Positions 1-14,100 of a DNA stretch of 64,000 nt are shown piece by piece; within the stretch, counting starts at the first letter, position 1, and every line of letters begins with the position of its first letter. The notes beneath the pieces are model-generated. The model searched no databases, was not told where the DNA came from, and worked only from the letters and a program-made list of their open reading frames with translations. The stretch is taken from contig JAKUHH010000201.1 of the NCBI GenBank assembly GCA_022701365.1, forward strand, positions 1,277,477 through 1,341,476. The letters are read 5' to 3'. Source of the DNA: Mycocentrospora acerina (taxonomy: Eukaryota > Ascomycota > Dothideomycetes > Pleosporales). The position numbers and the translations under genes are program-made.

Positions 1-99
1 CCTCCGCACGCAAACTATGGCTGGGGACCGCAGAGGCACTACCAACAGCAACAGCAACAACAACAACAGCAGCAGCAGCAGCAGCAGCAACAACAACAA

Positions 100-131
<32 letters not shown>

Positions 132-3100
132 AACGGGCTACAACCCCAGTTTGTACCGCGATTACCACACCAACCTCCCTGGCCCTCCTACAGGCCCCCC
201 GCCGCAACAGCCACCGCAGCCCGAGCCAACGCCTTTGACTTCAGCCACCTACATCCCAGGGGGAGACTCGTTTGGGCCTGGAGTGGGCATACCTGGACTG
301 CATACTTCAAACACTGGCATTCCAGCGGCACACCACCCGAGACACTATGCGGAGCCCACGTACTATCGCGACGACGGCTACTCGGCACACACTGAAAGCT
401 CCACCACGAGCTTCTCTAACCTGCATGAGAGTGTTCAGAGTGTCCAGTATGGCTCAAACTCCACATACAACACCCCACCGACTCCTAGTAGCCGCAATCA
501 CCTCAATATACCCACAGATAGAACCCAGGGCTACGATGCCAACGGCCCACCCACGGCAACTCTCCAGAATCCCATGCCCCCAAACTCGAACAGCGTCTTT
601 CACCGTCCTGAAAGTAATGGAACCACCCCGGTATCACCCCACAACGCCTTTGCACAATGGCCTGCTGAACGCGTTCAAAACTGGCTAGCGGGCAACGGTT
701 TCTCTCGGGACTGGCAAGAAACATTCAAGACGCTGGGATTGGAAGGGTCACGATTTCTGGATATTGGTCGTGGCCATGGCAGCAAGGGCAATGTCGCGAT
801 GATGCACCAGGTTATTTTCCCACAGCTCGCCAAGCAATGCACTGCAAGTGGTACCGGCTGGGACCAGAACAGGGAAAGAGACGAGGGCCGTAAACTGCGC
901 CGACTTGTGCGTTCCATTGTAGAGACGGGAACCTCAGGCAGTGCTCGTCCAACGCAGCGATCTGATACTGGACTGACATTGGCTAGCGCAGGAACAGAAG
1001 GCACTCTTGAGAATTCGCCGTACTTGGGTAATCGCATGGACTTTGGATCCACACCGACTACTGCTGGTAATGGTGAGGAGAGCCCTGGCCGCCAGATGCT
1101 CCTGCACTCGCCCGGTGGAGCTGCAAATCCGCCAAGACGAATATCCACACAGCGCAATTTCACGGTCCCTGCAATCGGCTCACAGCCGGAATATAATGAC
1201 TCGGGGCGGAGCGCTTTCTCTAAAGAGGTTTTGCGCGACCTAGACGCCAAATCCAAACGGCATAGCCCGAACACTTCTGGCGAATTTCCTCCACTAGCAC
1301 TGGGCGCTGGAATTCATCGACAAGCAAGCCCCCAGCACAGTCCAGGACTTCAATCAGCTCGTCTTGCGAATGGCAACGGACAGCACAGCGCAGGTCTGAA
1401 CTCGTCAGCACCACGCTACTATCAACACAATCGTGGCAACAGTTCCGAGTCTAGTTTGTCTTTATATGCCAACCCAGCGCCGGCACCAACACCAGCACCG
1501 GCACCAGCGTCAGTTCCAGGACCAGGACCAGGCTCATCTTCGGCAAGGTCTTTTGAGCCGCGATCGGACAGTCACCGGGAGAACAGAAAAAACGGATACG
1601 AAGGCCCCCGTCCTGGAACGGGCATGTCCCAGTACAATACTGTAGACGTCCCGATGAGTGCCAAAGACCACCACAAGGGGTTTTTCAACAAGATTATGGG
1701 AAGGGAGAGAAAAAAGCAAGACAGTCACCCATCGCCTGATGATATGAGCCTAGAATCTCCTGTGAGCCCAGCAAGCTATCGGCAACAGGCTGGCGGATCT
1801 GTGTTCAGCAGAGCTGGAATGAATTCCAGCGAAACGTCGTTGAACGAATACCCATCATCAAGGCGGTCTTTCCCGGCAGATGGAGACAGCCGGTCGACAG
1901 GCAGAATGCGCGTCTCACCACGAGAGGATCGAAGGTTTGCCTTTGTTACACCGGACGGCTGGAACTACCGTCTCGTTGACATCACCCACGTAGATTCTGC
2001 TGCAGCCCTACGAACCATGTGTTGCGAGGAACTGAGTCAAGGTTTGAGTCAAGTGCCTGGCGTCGAGTTGCACCTCACCCTGCCAGGCCAATATGAACAT
2101 GATGACCCTCTTTCTGACGCCAAGTTGTTGCGGGCTCGATCCCAGCTAGGCAATCGCATTGGAGAGTTGAAGTTATTTGTCAAAGTTCCACAAGAGGGTG
2201 CAATTCCACCTTCTGCCGGACTTGGGGTGTCAATACCATCACTCCCTGCGAGACTACCGGTCGATGAAGCTTCTTACGCTCGTCTTACCAACGACTCTCA
2301 AGCCGACTTTCCCGACATTAAGTCGGGAGAATCTACTCTGGTCCCCGACAAGAATGCAGCATTGCGCAACGTTGCAGAAAAGAAAGAACCGACACCCGAC
2401 GCTGTGGCTGAGCTACTGCGCACTGGTGGAAGGCTGACAGAAAAGTCATGGCTTGCAAGTGAAGATACGTCGGAGCAAGAACGTCGGAGGTTACTTGAAA
2501 TTGCAGCAGAGGAGCATCGCAAAGAGAACAAACGAAAGCAGGACGAGTATCTTAAGATTCGCAACATGAGACTCAAGGGTAACAGTCCTGATCCAACATC
2601 TGCGACTGACGCTGGTATGGGCTTCCGAAGCCAAGGTATCATTGATTTTGATGCACCACGTAGCTCTCCCTACGAGGATGTGAGAAAGCCGTTTGAGGAG
2701 AAGCCCAAGAGCAAGCAGCTAGTACCTCTTCGAGAGCCGCCGCCCGTGCCGGCGGATACAACTACCCTCCTCAAAGCTAATTCACTGTCAAGAGCTAAGA
2801 ATCGCACATCGTGGCCTGATGATGAAGTTCAGGCCAAGCGACGCTCGACCGAATCTGAACAAGCCAAACGCAAGGCGATACCACAGGGCCCCAGCGGCGG
2901 TATGTCTAGTATCATGGCTGGCATAATTGGCGCAGGATTTGTTGGCGGCTCGATCGGAGCAGCAAATCAGAAGCCTCCACCCGTGTCACTACCAAAAGAA
3001 GACATGCGGGATGTGTCTCCTGAAAGTATTCGTCCGTCTCAGAGGATTCTACAGGAAAACGGGTTTGGAGCTGCGCCCGGTTCGGGCAAGAACAGTCCAG

Positions 3101-5145
3101 GTGGGTCCCCTCGCAGCCCCGGCGAATTGACAATGAGCAAAGGCAATGTACCGTTCAGAATACCTGACTACGTGGAAGTTATACCAGACCTTGTGCCTCT
3201 CGACAAACCCAATCTGACTCTCACGATGCCGAGTTCCCCACCAGCAATCCCGCAGCAAAAGAACGATCAGCCACAATCTTTGGATGTTAGCCCTCATGCT
3301 GCACACCCCCCTACCACCACCCTGTCTCGAGAACCGTCGAGATTGTCGATTTACGGCCCAACACTCGATTTTGAGGAAATACAAGTTTCCTTCCACTCCA
3401 AGTCGCCGATGCTGGATCCAGTTGATGATTCCGATGATGACTCTGACGATGGTCTGTTCGCTGCACCGCTCGCTCGCGCTGGTCCACCAACTCCTACGAA
3501 ATCTGGTTCGATAACACGAAATACGACACGAAGTCAACGACCGAATCTCAGACTCAAGACATCGCGATCGAAGAACTCCCTAGATCAGGTTACAGAGAAA
3601 TCAGAACATAGCGCGAACGATGAACGCACCTCGCTACCAAGTGATCTCCATCCAGAGTCAGCAGCGTCCGCCACATGGACTGATTCTCCGGACGAGGCAA
3701 ATCGATTTATGCGCCGTGAATCGTTCGCGAGCGATGTTTGGGCTAATCGTCCTCCAGCCGAGGCGCTCGTGGAACACCTTGACGAGTTCTTCCCCAACGT
3801 TAACCTCGATCAGCCAGTACTCGAAGAGGAGGACACAGATGCATCTACAGACATGTCCAGTGACTTTTCAAAGGATAGCCGGAGCAATACATCAATGTCA
3901 TCTTTTGACGAGGCGGGTAACAACACTCCGTCGCTTACCCGTGGCAAAGTTGGTTTGCAATCTACCGCTCAGCGCAACCTGAGGAAATCGGGTGTCGGTC
4001 TCGGACGTACAAAATCGATTCGTGAAGTTGTCAAGTCGCAATACCAACCACTCGAAAAGAGACCTCTTCCAGGTCAAACCACTGGCGCCGGGCCGTCACG
4101 AGTTGCCACGCTTCGCAATGGCGGTGACATTGTAAGGAGAAAGTCAACAAAGATGTTCCACGCCAGAATTGAGCAAGTAAAACCGTCACGAGCATCAAGA
4201 TTAATTCAGCTTGAGACAATTCCTCAAGATAATATCCCCTTGCCGCAACGCCAGCCAACTTTCAAGTGGATGAAAGGTCAACTCATTGGAAAGGGTACTT
4301 TCGGACGTGTTTACCTCGGTATGAACATCACCACCGGTGAACTCATTGCTGTAAAGCAAGTCGAAGTGAACGCCAAAGCTGCTGGCTCCGACAAAGACAA
4401 AATTAAGGAACTCGTCAAGAGCCTCGACCAGGAAATCGACACCATGCAGCATCTCGATCATCCCAATATCGTGCAGTACCTTGGTTGCGAGCGCAAAGAG
4501 TACAGTATCTCTATCTTCCTTGAATATATTAGCGGTGGCTCCGTGGGATCATGCATTCGCAAACACGGTAAATTCGAAGAAAGCGTCGTCAGTTCTCTCA
4601 CGCGACAAACGTTACTTGGTCTCTCCTACCTCCACCGCGAAGGCATCCTACATCGCGACCTCAAAGCCGACAATATCCTCTTAGATCTCGATGGCACGTG
4701 CAAAATTTCCGACTTTGGCATCTCCAAAAAGTCCGACAACATTTACGGCAACGACGTAACCAACTCGATGCAAGGCTCCGTCTTCTGGATGGCACCCGAA
4801 GTCATCCGCTCCCAGGGTCAGGGCTACTCCGCCAAGGTCGACATTTGGAGTCTGGGCTGCGTGGTGCTGGAAATGTTCGCCGGCAAGCGTCCGTGGAGTA
4901 AAGAGGAAGCCATCGGCGCCATCTACAAGCTGGGTTCGCTGAATCAGGCCCCGCCGATTCCCGAAGACGTCAGCAGAGTCATTGGCGTCGAGGGGTTGAG
5001 CTTCATGTACGATTGCTTTACAATTGATCCAACCGAACGGCCGACAGCTGAGACGCTGCTTCGGGCGCCGTTTTGCTTCAGCGATCCGAACTACAACTTC
5101 TTGGATACGGAACTATATGCTAAGATCAGAGGAGCTTTTCAGTAG
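1..5145 (+). CDS. BCK1: BCK1-type MAP kinase kinase kinase (cell-wall-integrity pathway), 5'-partial
   Basis: Serine/threonine kinase of the cell-wall-integrity cascade, expected to act between protein kinase C and the MAPKK. The frame is open from base 1 without a start codon, so the N-terminus lies outside the window. It runs uninterrupted to TAG at 5143-5145, giving at least 1714 codons. An in-frame TTG at 151 is not a credible start. Order of domains: a run of 30 glutamines (43-132), a SAM domain (about 650-840), a long Ser/Pro-rich linker, a Ras-association-like segment ending in GELKLFVKV (about 1930-2190), more disordered linker, and a C-terminal kinase domain (4261-5085). The kinase shows the glycine loop GKGTFGRV, the Lys of AVKQ, HRDLKADN at 4651, DFG at 4711 and GSVFWMAPE. 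SAM, RA-like region and kinase together also occur in Ste11, but the great length and kinase sequence fit the Bck1/Mck1 group of filamentous fungi. Confidence 0.9.
43..132 (+). repeat. CAG/CAA tract encoding 30 consecutive glutamines
   Basis: Ninety bases of CAA and CAG codons in the frame of the BCK1-type gene, read by eye codon by codon. CAA and CAG are mixed, so the tract is less slippage-prone than a pure CAG run. It lies near the N-terminus, before the SAM domain. Confidence 0.95.
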
Positions 5146-5639
5146 GTTGGAAGGGGGGGTTGTTTTTTTTGGCTCAAAGGATGGATGGAGTGAAGAAAGT
5201 GGGAGGGGTTGGGATTGGGATCGGCTGTATACAAGTTGCTTGTTTATATACCCTAGCTATGGCTTGTTTTATCATTGTGGATTGTATCACTATGTTTGGT
5301 TTTCACTGAGCTGTCGTATGTTTGTGTTTTATTTGTGCTACGCAATGTGATTTGAAAGAGAGAAGCAATTGTCTGACGTACAAAAACTTGATGTCAATAA
5401 AATGCCCTCTTTTCACTGAAACGACCAGTTAGTAAATTAATAAAAGTGTGAAGCTACGCTAACATCTCAGATAAGAGAACACCTTCACTGCGCGTGTACA
5501 CACGATTAATATGCCAATTGTGTGATCTGACTTGATTTAACTTAATTTGAGAAGGGGAGAAAAAGCTGGTTGCTATTTGCTCGCATCCCTCTTCCCTTTC
5601 ATCTACTTCCTCAGGACGACTAGCAAAATTGGTCTCTCT
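5146..5639. other. Convergent intergenic region, 3' UTRs
   Basis: The 494 bp between the stop of the MAPKKK gene (+) and the stop of the prefoldin gene (-). It is AT-rich with several AATAAA-like stretches (for example around 5395-5402 and 5438-5445). No gene is seen; the shared 3' UTR/terminator zone is the simplest reading. Confidence 0.6.
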
Positions 5640-6461
5640 TTATCCATTTGTCAGCTTCCCCTTTCCACTCTCTTTCCCCTCCTCGGCCTCGCGGTCTTTT
5701 CTGCGTTGTGCAACGTCCCAGTTGTATACCCGTGCAAAGGCCACTTCTAGCGTCTGTGAGAATCGTCAGTATCGTGTAAAGCGGTATGCGTATGTATAGG
5801 GGAAAGCCGCCAAGCGATCAATTCGCTACAGTCGTGTGGGTACGCGATTGCATCTGCAGTATACAGTGTGAAGGGCATGTGAAACTGGCCAACTCACAGT
5901 AATCTGTTCCCTCAAAAACTCCAGATCCTCCTCACACGTTATAAGACTATTCTTTGCCGTTGAGAGTTTCGATTGCAGGAGATCCTCTGCCTCGGGGAGG
6001 GGGTACGAGAGCATGACATTTGCCTGAATCATTGCATCAGTATAGTAACCCACGTAGTCTCTTTCTGCGATGGAAAACGCAGCTTGTACAAGCAAAAGGA
6101 AAAGGGTTAAACATACCCCCAACCACAGATACACTTCTTCCGTCTCCCGAATCTCGGCCTTTGCAAACAGCGTGTCGTTCAACTCAAATGTGGTCTCCAG
6201 CGGCTCCACCTCTCCACTCTCGTCTTTGGCCCTCGCCTGCAGAAATCGGACTGTCTGCAGTGTCTTTGTGATGTCGGGGATTTTAGCGAGTAGGTTCGCG
6301 GCTCGCCGTTGCGTGTTGGTCTGCATGAACTGGTATTTTGATATCATCTCTTTGAAGCTGTTTATTGTGGCCTCGACTTCGGAACGATCTGTAACATAGT
6401 CTTCAACGCGGTCGACGAAAGGCGCTTTCGGAATGCCACGCGGGTTGCTTAATTCGGCCAT
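5640..6461 (-). CDS. PAC10: Prefoldin subunit 3 (PAC10/GIM2, VBP1 homologue)
   Basis: Alpha-type subunit of the hexameric prefoldin chaperone, which delivers unfolded actin and tubulin to the cytosolic chaperonin CCT. Three exons read on the minus strand: 6461-6117, 6023-5898 and 5753-5640. Introns are 6116-6024 (GTATGT...CAG) and 5897-5754 (GTGAGT...CAG). The joined frame gives 194 residues, close to the usual length of about 195-200. Family-typical blocks are seen on both sides of each splice: LWLG joined to ANVMLSYPLPEA, EEDLEFLREQIT joined to TLEVAFARVYNWDV. Coiled-coil helices flank the short beta segment as in alpha prefoldins. The start chosen is ATG at 6461 (MAELSNPRG); an in-frame upstream extension to 6629 is Arg/Ser-rich and not family-like. 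Confidence 0.93.
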
Positions 6462-8172
6462 GATGGGCGGATGCGCGTGGGAGAGATGCGCGCGCGGCGA
6501 AGAAAGGCGGGAGGAAACGCGTTGGTGGTTTGGCGGCGTGTGGGAACTGCGCCCCGCGTTCCGCTCCGCCTGTGACCTGCCAAGATTCATATTCGATAAT
6601 ACCAAGAACTCCGCTCCGCTATATCCCAAGTAATGTCACATGCATGTCGGATCCTCCGCGGGGGGCGCACACCCTCCACAAACTCTAAATTTAGCCTACC
6701 AATCTCATCCTTTACCAATGCATGACCTCAACACCCAGCAGCCCTAATCTTCGGCATGGTACCGATAGTTCACGAGGGAATTACCAGGTCACATCCGTAT
6801 CCGCATCCACAATCGCATTCGCATGCCGTTGGGATTCGCCTAATATCTAGCACCAGGGAACAGGGGCATGAAAACCTCCGGGCTGAACAACCAACCATCT
6901 TCCTGCTTACAACAGCCCGACATCAGCACGGTAAACTAGCATCAGTAGCGCCATCGTCTCGGAAATAGACTTCGCGAAACTAATCACTCGATATGGAGTA
7001 GCCCACAAATCTTCATTTCAAGTCAGGCTATAACCATCTCATCCCAGCTCAACGCGTAAAACATTATCGCCACCACCCACTCTTTAGTCTGCTTGCTCTC
7101 CTCGTCGGTGGACACCCTTCTGCACCGGAAAACTCAATTCGGACGCACTGCATATAGGCCTCTGCTTGCATAAAAGATAGTTGTGTAGGTAGCAGTTTCC
7201 ACGAAACTATTGAATTCGTGCATACATGCACGGCGTCCAGGGGCCCCGCTCGTACGTCCGAGCCAACTACATCGACTTGTTTGACGGCGACTGGGAGGGG
7301 GAGAGAAAAGCAACTAGTATTACCCAATGCTGACGCGGGGAAGTGACAGCGAAATACAGTGAGATAAGCTCGAAAGGGAAGACTGGGACTGGAGAATATA
7401 CAGGGATCGGCGATCGGATCTCCACGTTTTTCTTCCGAATGGCTGGGTGAATACTAAAGATAGCGGGAGTGTCGTCATGGAATGCGTTGTCTTGCTTACT
7501 TTGCTTGATAGATTAAGCGCGCTCAGCCCAACCCAGCCCAGCCCAGCAGGGTGCAGCCAAGACGGGTGGATCATGTATTGAGGACCAATTTGTTCCGGTA
7601 TGTGGAGATACGAGAGAATGACAGGATTGCTGTGTGGAGGAACGCGAGATACGGACAGTGCCAGTGAAACTGTTCCCGGCGTGGACCTCGTCCTTATCAG
7701 CCGGCACGGTATGGTCTAAGTCTAGATCGGTTGCCAACCAAAGGAAGACACGCCATGTTTGTAAGCAATTTACTGAGTATCAGGCCATCATTTGAAAAGT
7801 AGAGAGCCGCTGGGAAAACCCCGAATTTGAAAGATTACACTCTTGCCATTGGTGAACGCTATGTAGGCAAAACTAGTGGTTGAACAATACAAATGAGAAA
7901 ATTCAAAAGTAACATGCTGAATATCGTGGAGCCAGAAGCTGTGAGACTACGCGACCATGTGAACCAAACATGACCATGTGGACCTCAGCTTCAGTCTCAT
8001 AAACTAAATCATAGAAAAAGAAATAAAAAAGGATGAACGCCCGCTACCAATCCAATCTAACCCAATGCCAAACATGATATACGTGCTCAGTGGGTCCAAA
8101 CGCCAACATTCCAGTTCAACACTTGAACCAAGGAAATGCTTGAGAAACATCATAAACAATCTAAATTATTAC
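6462..8172. other. Intergenic region, prefoldin promoter and PKS 3' flank
   Basis: About 1.7 kb between the start of the prefoldin gene and the end of the PKS gene. Small open frames here have no recognisable protein features. A short imperfect array of CCCAG/CCCAA units is present near 7528-7550. No RNA gene or transposon was recognised. Confidence 0.6.
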
Positions 8173-11100
8173 TCAAAGGTTAAGGCCTTTCTGAATGAGT
8201 TTACCTAATGTAGCACCCTCGAGTGAAAGTCAGTGATGTATCCTGAAGTTTGCGCGAAAGAATCAACTTACATGATCGCCCTTCATCATTGTGAAATGAT
8301 TACCGCCCATGACTGCATACTCAAAGTTCTCCTTGGGAACGAGTTGACCCCAACCGCAGTCGTCAAACACTGTGCGGTTGTTGAGGAGCCATTTCATGGG
8401 AGCTGGGTCCTCTCCCTCGCCTGGAGGAGGACGAGGATCTTCGGGGTTGGGGCACACACCATCTGTGCACCAAATGGCGAGAACAGGTGGCGCGATCTTG
8501 GGGTCCATGGGGATCGGGTCATAGTCCTTGAGGTTTTGAATGGCAGAGGCAAAATGGGGCAACAGCCATGATGGAGTACCGCCTGGCTTGCCAGTACCGA
8601 GGAGACCAATTTGATCGAAGAAGATGTGAAGCCTAGCAGGGAGAGGGTCGAGGGCGACGGGGCAGGGAGCGTCTATAAGGACAAGATTTTCAACCTTGTC
8701 TCCCGAGTTGACGAGGAGGCGAGCAACTTCATAAGCCATAACTCCACCAGCAGACCACCCACCAACAAGGTAAGGACCAGCAGGCTGGCGGCGCTTGATC
8801 TCTTGTAGGTAGAGCTGAGCGACACCTTCAACACCGCATGTCCACTTCTCGGGGCACTTCATGAATGGACAGTTGAGTCCATACACAGCCATATCGCGAG
8901 AAATGTTTGGGATGGAAATGTAGGAAGTCGCACTACCTGAGCCATCAGGAACCAAGAAAAACTTTTTACTAGCGACCTTTGGATTACCCTGGAGGAGGAC
9001 CGAGCTCGAAGGAGGGAGGTTGGAGACATCGACAACCTTGGTAAGTCTCTTGTTGACTTCAGCGAGTTGAGGAGCTTTGGAGGGAGTCTTAACAAATGTC
9101 TGGGTCTTGACAACATTCTGGGGGCGCATTCCCAGAGCTGTCTCGATGTCTTTTATGGTCACATTGACAGTGAGAAAATCAGCTGGGAGATCCCTTCCAG
9201 TCTGTTCACGCATCGAGCCAAGAATTGTCAAACTCATCAATGAGTCCATACCAATATCGGTCAGGTCAAGCTCATCGGTGATTTCGGAGACGTCAACACC
9301 CATCTCTTCAGCGACAAGCTTGCGAGCGAGACTAGCCTCGCCATCGACGGTCTGACCAACAATCTTGCTTTCAACATCATTGCCGGATTCGCTCGGAGCA
9401 GAGCTAGCTGGAGTACTGGCAGCAATGGGAGAAGAGGGATCAGATGGCTCGTCTTCTGTATCGGAGATATCCTCTTCCATCACAGTAAGGCCGTTATCGA
9501 GCTGCGAAAAGAACCCCTTCAACTCTCCAACTGTAGCACAGTCGGTGAATAGAGATGAGGGAATCTCCATATCGAGTTCCTCTCGGAACCGGGCAGAGAT
9601 GGTGAGGGAGAGTAGTGAATCGACCCCCAGATTCTCAAAAGCAGCCTCTTCAACTAGCTCGGAGACATCTACCTCAGTCTCCTCAGCGAGCATCTTCATG
9701 ACCTTCGAAACAAGACCGCTACTACCGACGTTCTTCGGAGACTTTGCGGGTTTTGTAGTCTTGACAATGGGGGTTGCGACCTTGAAGGGAGCAGCCTTTG
9801 TAGCCTTTTCAGCTTTCGCAGGGGCCTTCACAGGGAGTGCTTTCACAGGGATAGCCCCAATGATTGCCTTAGGGGTGGAACTGGTCTTAGCTCCAACAGG
9901 AGGCATCATAATGTTGAGCGCGCGACGAGGAATATTCTGAAACTTCAGGCCCATGACCATACCGATGATCTCCTCGCCTTCCAAGATATAGACATCGCCG
10001 ACTGAGATATTTCCGGGCGCGGGTTGCATGCGCACATAGGAGCGATACTTCTTTTCTGGCGAGAGCTGCTTCGAAATCTTGATGGAGCCCCAGCCGTGTG
10101 AAATGTAGACCGAATTCTCTGAGTCAAGGTGGTCAGAAGCGTTGACGATGAAACCAGAGAGATGAGCCAAGCTATCGATCCAGTATGGTGAGCATAGGAA
10201 CTCTCCGTCAGCAGCTGTGGTCTGGAACTGAACCTGAGCAGTCGCCTCAGTCTGCTTGCCGTCCAGAATAACCTCCTCCATGCCGCGGTAATTGTCGGCG
10301 TAAGTGACGAGAGCCTTGAATAGCTTGTAGGCCATACCGCGGAGGATCTTGTGGGCCTCGCCTGTTTGGAGCTTTTGAGACAAGATGTTTATCTGACTTT
10401 GAACCATGTATTGTACTCGACCCCAATCTTCCTTCCAGGCATTGACGTCCTCATATTTCACAAGACCAGTGGCATGCTCAGCGAGGATCTTAGAGCCATC
10501 AGCTGTAACCGTTCGGTACTTGAGTGTCACCTGGTTGGTTTCGAGGTCTGCTGTAGCCTCAATCTGCAGGTGTTGGCCACTGACTGGGGCTGGGTTCGCG
10601 GGAATCAGAGGCTTTGTAACTTCCATAGCACAAACATTGAGACCAGGGGTAGCCATGTTGGGGCGTAGTTGTCGGTACAGATAGTCGGCTACGGTCATTG
10701 CCTGATCGGCATAGAGCGACGAAGGAGTGAGCGGCGTTCCATTCACTTGGTGACCGGAAATAGTGGCCTTTAGTTTCGGGTCGGACAGATCTGACTGGAC
10801 TACGACAGTACCAGAGTTGGCATGAAGCTCCTCCTGTACAATCTTATGGCAAGATGTGGTCGAGAGCTTAGACACTACCTCCACAGGAGCCGCCTCAATC
10901 GCTAATGGCTGAGCAACCTTAGGAGCCTCACCTTTGGTGAGAGTCCAGTTGTTGTGGTAATCGAGCCAATACTTCTTGTTGTCGAAACTGTACGTTGGCA
11001 ATGTGTACATCTCGTGCGCACTATCGAACAACCTGTGATATTCATTGAAGTCGAAGTAAACGCCAGCAAGAAAAAGGGTAGTGATGCTAGATGAAAGGGT

Positions 11101-14100
11101 CTTCCAGGGATCTTCATTGCGGCGCAGTGACCCGACAGTATGAGGAACTCCACCTAGCGTAGACTTCACCATGCTGCTGCAAACAGGATGAGCACCAATC
11201 TCGAGCCAAGCAGTTTTCTCGTCAAAGAGCTTTTCTTCCTTGGCAGTGGCGAGCGCAGTCAAAAAGTTGACAGTCTCGCGGGCGTGGCGAGCAAGGTACT
11301 CAGGACCGATGATGCCAGCTTCTCGAATGACCTGTCCAGTAAGGGGAGACATGACAGGCACCTCAGGCTTGCTGAAAACGACCGAGGCTGCGACAGCCTT
11401 GAATCTCTCTAATATAGGGTCGACCTGAGCGGAGTGGAAGGCAAAAGGTACGTTAAGCTTCGTGGCTTTGAAGCCCTTGGAGGAGAGAAGTTCGCTGGCA
11501 GCAGTGACCACCTGAACGGTTCCACAGAGTACGGTCTCTTCAGGGCCATTCATGCAAGCAATCTCAGTCATATTGTCACCAAGGGCCACCTTAATGGACT
11601 CGGCGCTACCCTTGACAGCAAGCATGCCGTGAGAATTGGCCGTACATTCTTGCTCCAAGATCTCGGCACGGCGGCCAACCAGAAGGACCATATCGCTAGC
11701 TGAAATGACACCAGCCACGTGGAGAGCAGCGTACTCGCCAAGGCTATGGCCAATGACAGCAGTGGGTTTGACGCCCCAAGATGCCCACATGCGCGCCAGA
11801 GCGACCTGAATACAAGCCATACCCAGCTGCACAACAACAGGTGATAGTGAAGCCACATCCGTGCCGGTCAGTAAGGGAAGGAACGATGGAAGTAAATGCA
11901 GACGGGCGACATTGTCAAGCTGATCAATATCAGCCTTGAAAGAGCTCAATTCTTCATATAACTTCTGGCCAAGGCCTGTGTATTGAGAGCCTTGCCCAGT
12001 AAACGTAAAGGCAGTCTTGGTTGAAACCATAGGGAGAGGACTGTACGAGTCCTTCAGCTGAGCTTGGAGTGTGTCATGCACCTTGGCAATATCAGAAACG
12101 CAAAAAGCAATACGGTAGTTGTGCTGAATGCGACGAGCTGTGGTAGTGTATGCCAGGCTAGGTAGAGTCGTATCTGGGTTCTCCTTTAGAAATTGCATGA
12201 GATTGCTGATGTTTCTCTTAAGGGAGGCAATAGACCTAGCCGTAACTGTGATCATATGCATTGTGCGGGGGTCCACAGCCTTGGGAGCCTCACGTAGCGG
12301 ACCATCTTCGAGGATGATGGCGGTGTTGCCACCAGCGGCCGAAAAATTGTTCAAAAAAACCTTGCGCTTCTCAGCACCGTTGCGAGGGAAATCGACCTGC
12401 TTAGTCTCAATATGGACGTTGCGCTGAAGTAGGTCCTTAGGGAAGGTTTTGTTCATCACACCCTTAATACCGACGTTGGCAGGGATGGCATTGTTCTTCA
12501 GCATCATCAAGACCTTGACCAGTGAGTTGATACCAGAAGCAGCTTCACCATGACCGATATTGGCCTTAATGGCACCAAGGTGAAGAGTTTGATCCGGACG
12601 ACGCTGGCGGTGACGAGGAGCGAAAGAGTTGGTGACAGAAGTCATTTCAATTCCATCGCCGGCCTGCGTGCCAGTGCCGTGCATCTCGACATATCTGATG
12701 TCGTGAGCGTCGACACCAGCATTAGCAAGAACTTTTTTATATAGAAACTCCTGAGCGCCAGCGTGGGGGTGAGTAATCGATACAGCTTCGGCACTGTGGT
12801 TGGTTGCCGCACCCAGAATACAGGCTAGGATGTTGTCCTTGTCTGCAATAGCGTCCTCGTAGCGCTTAAGAACAACTGTGCCACAACCATCTCCTCGGCA
12901 GTAACCGTCTGCATCGTTGTCGTACGTCTTGCAGCTACCTGTCTTCGACAAGAACTGACCCTTGCTCAGACCGGAGAAAATGTCGGGGTTGGTAAGCACA
13001 TTAAGACCTCCGGCACAGGCGGTGTCGCAGTCTCCAGCCCAAAGGGAAGTGCAGGCCAGCTGAATAGCTGCAAGTGACGACGAACAGGCAGTGTCAATGC
13101 TGTAGGACGGTCCAGAGAACTTGAAGTAATAGTTGATGCGCCCAGGCGCAAACGCCCGGACGCCACCAGTGATAAAGTAGGTGTCAATGTTCTCTGCAGC
13201 ATTAATCTCACGCCAATCGTCTGAGGTTTGGCCGTAAAAGGTGCCCACGCGGTTCAGCTTGGTTGAGGGCGTACGGTTAGGCACATATCCTGACATTTCC
13301 AAAGCCTCGTAGGCGGTGGTAAGCGCCAAACGACCCATAGGATCAGTCTGAGCAGCCTCACGAGGTGACATGTTGAAGAAGCGGGGATCGAATAGACCAG
13401 GCTCGTCAATGAAGCAGCCGAAGGGGGTGTGACTCTTGTTTTTACCCTTTCCAGTTGGGTCGCAGTGGGCTTTCGCGTCGAATCGATCTGCTGGGACTTC
13501 GCGATGGACATCAAGGCCCTTCTCGAGCAATTCCCAGAGAGCCTCAGGACTTGCAGCACCGGGGAAACGTCCTGACATGCCGACGATGGCAATCTTGTCA
13601 TTCTGGGTTCGGCCGCCTGAAGCAGCGCTCTTTACGACCCATGTAGTGTGGTCGCGGACAGTGATAGAAGACTGACCGCCAGCCTTCAAAGCTGATGCAA
13701 GGCTATTGGCAACGTTGGTGACACCGATGGCGGATACCATGCACTCAGCGCTGTTGGCGGCGGTCACTTGGGAAACGACCTCCTCGAGAAGATTGTCCCA
13801 TCGTACTGGTTGGAGCAGAATCTCGCTTAAAGCGATCTTCATCAACCCAAGCGTGCTAGTCGCGGTCTGGCATTCGCCACTTGTCGCCGAGTGAATCAGG
13901 GCAAGTGGGCGAAACTGCTCTAGATGTCGCACCGCCTGACTATCCAGAATTCGCTCAATGTCGGCCTGGGTATGGATGTGGGGAGCATGGTACGGCGCAT
14001 AAACCGGGATGGGAACTCGAGTATTTCCCTTGAAAACATCGCTTTCCTGAAATAGGCGTTTCGTCGTGGCTGGTGGACCGCTGATAGTCAGAGCCATGAC

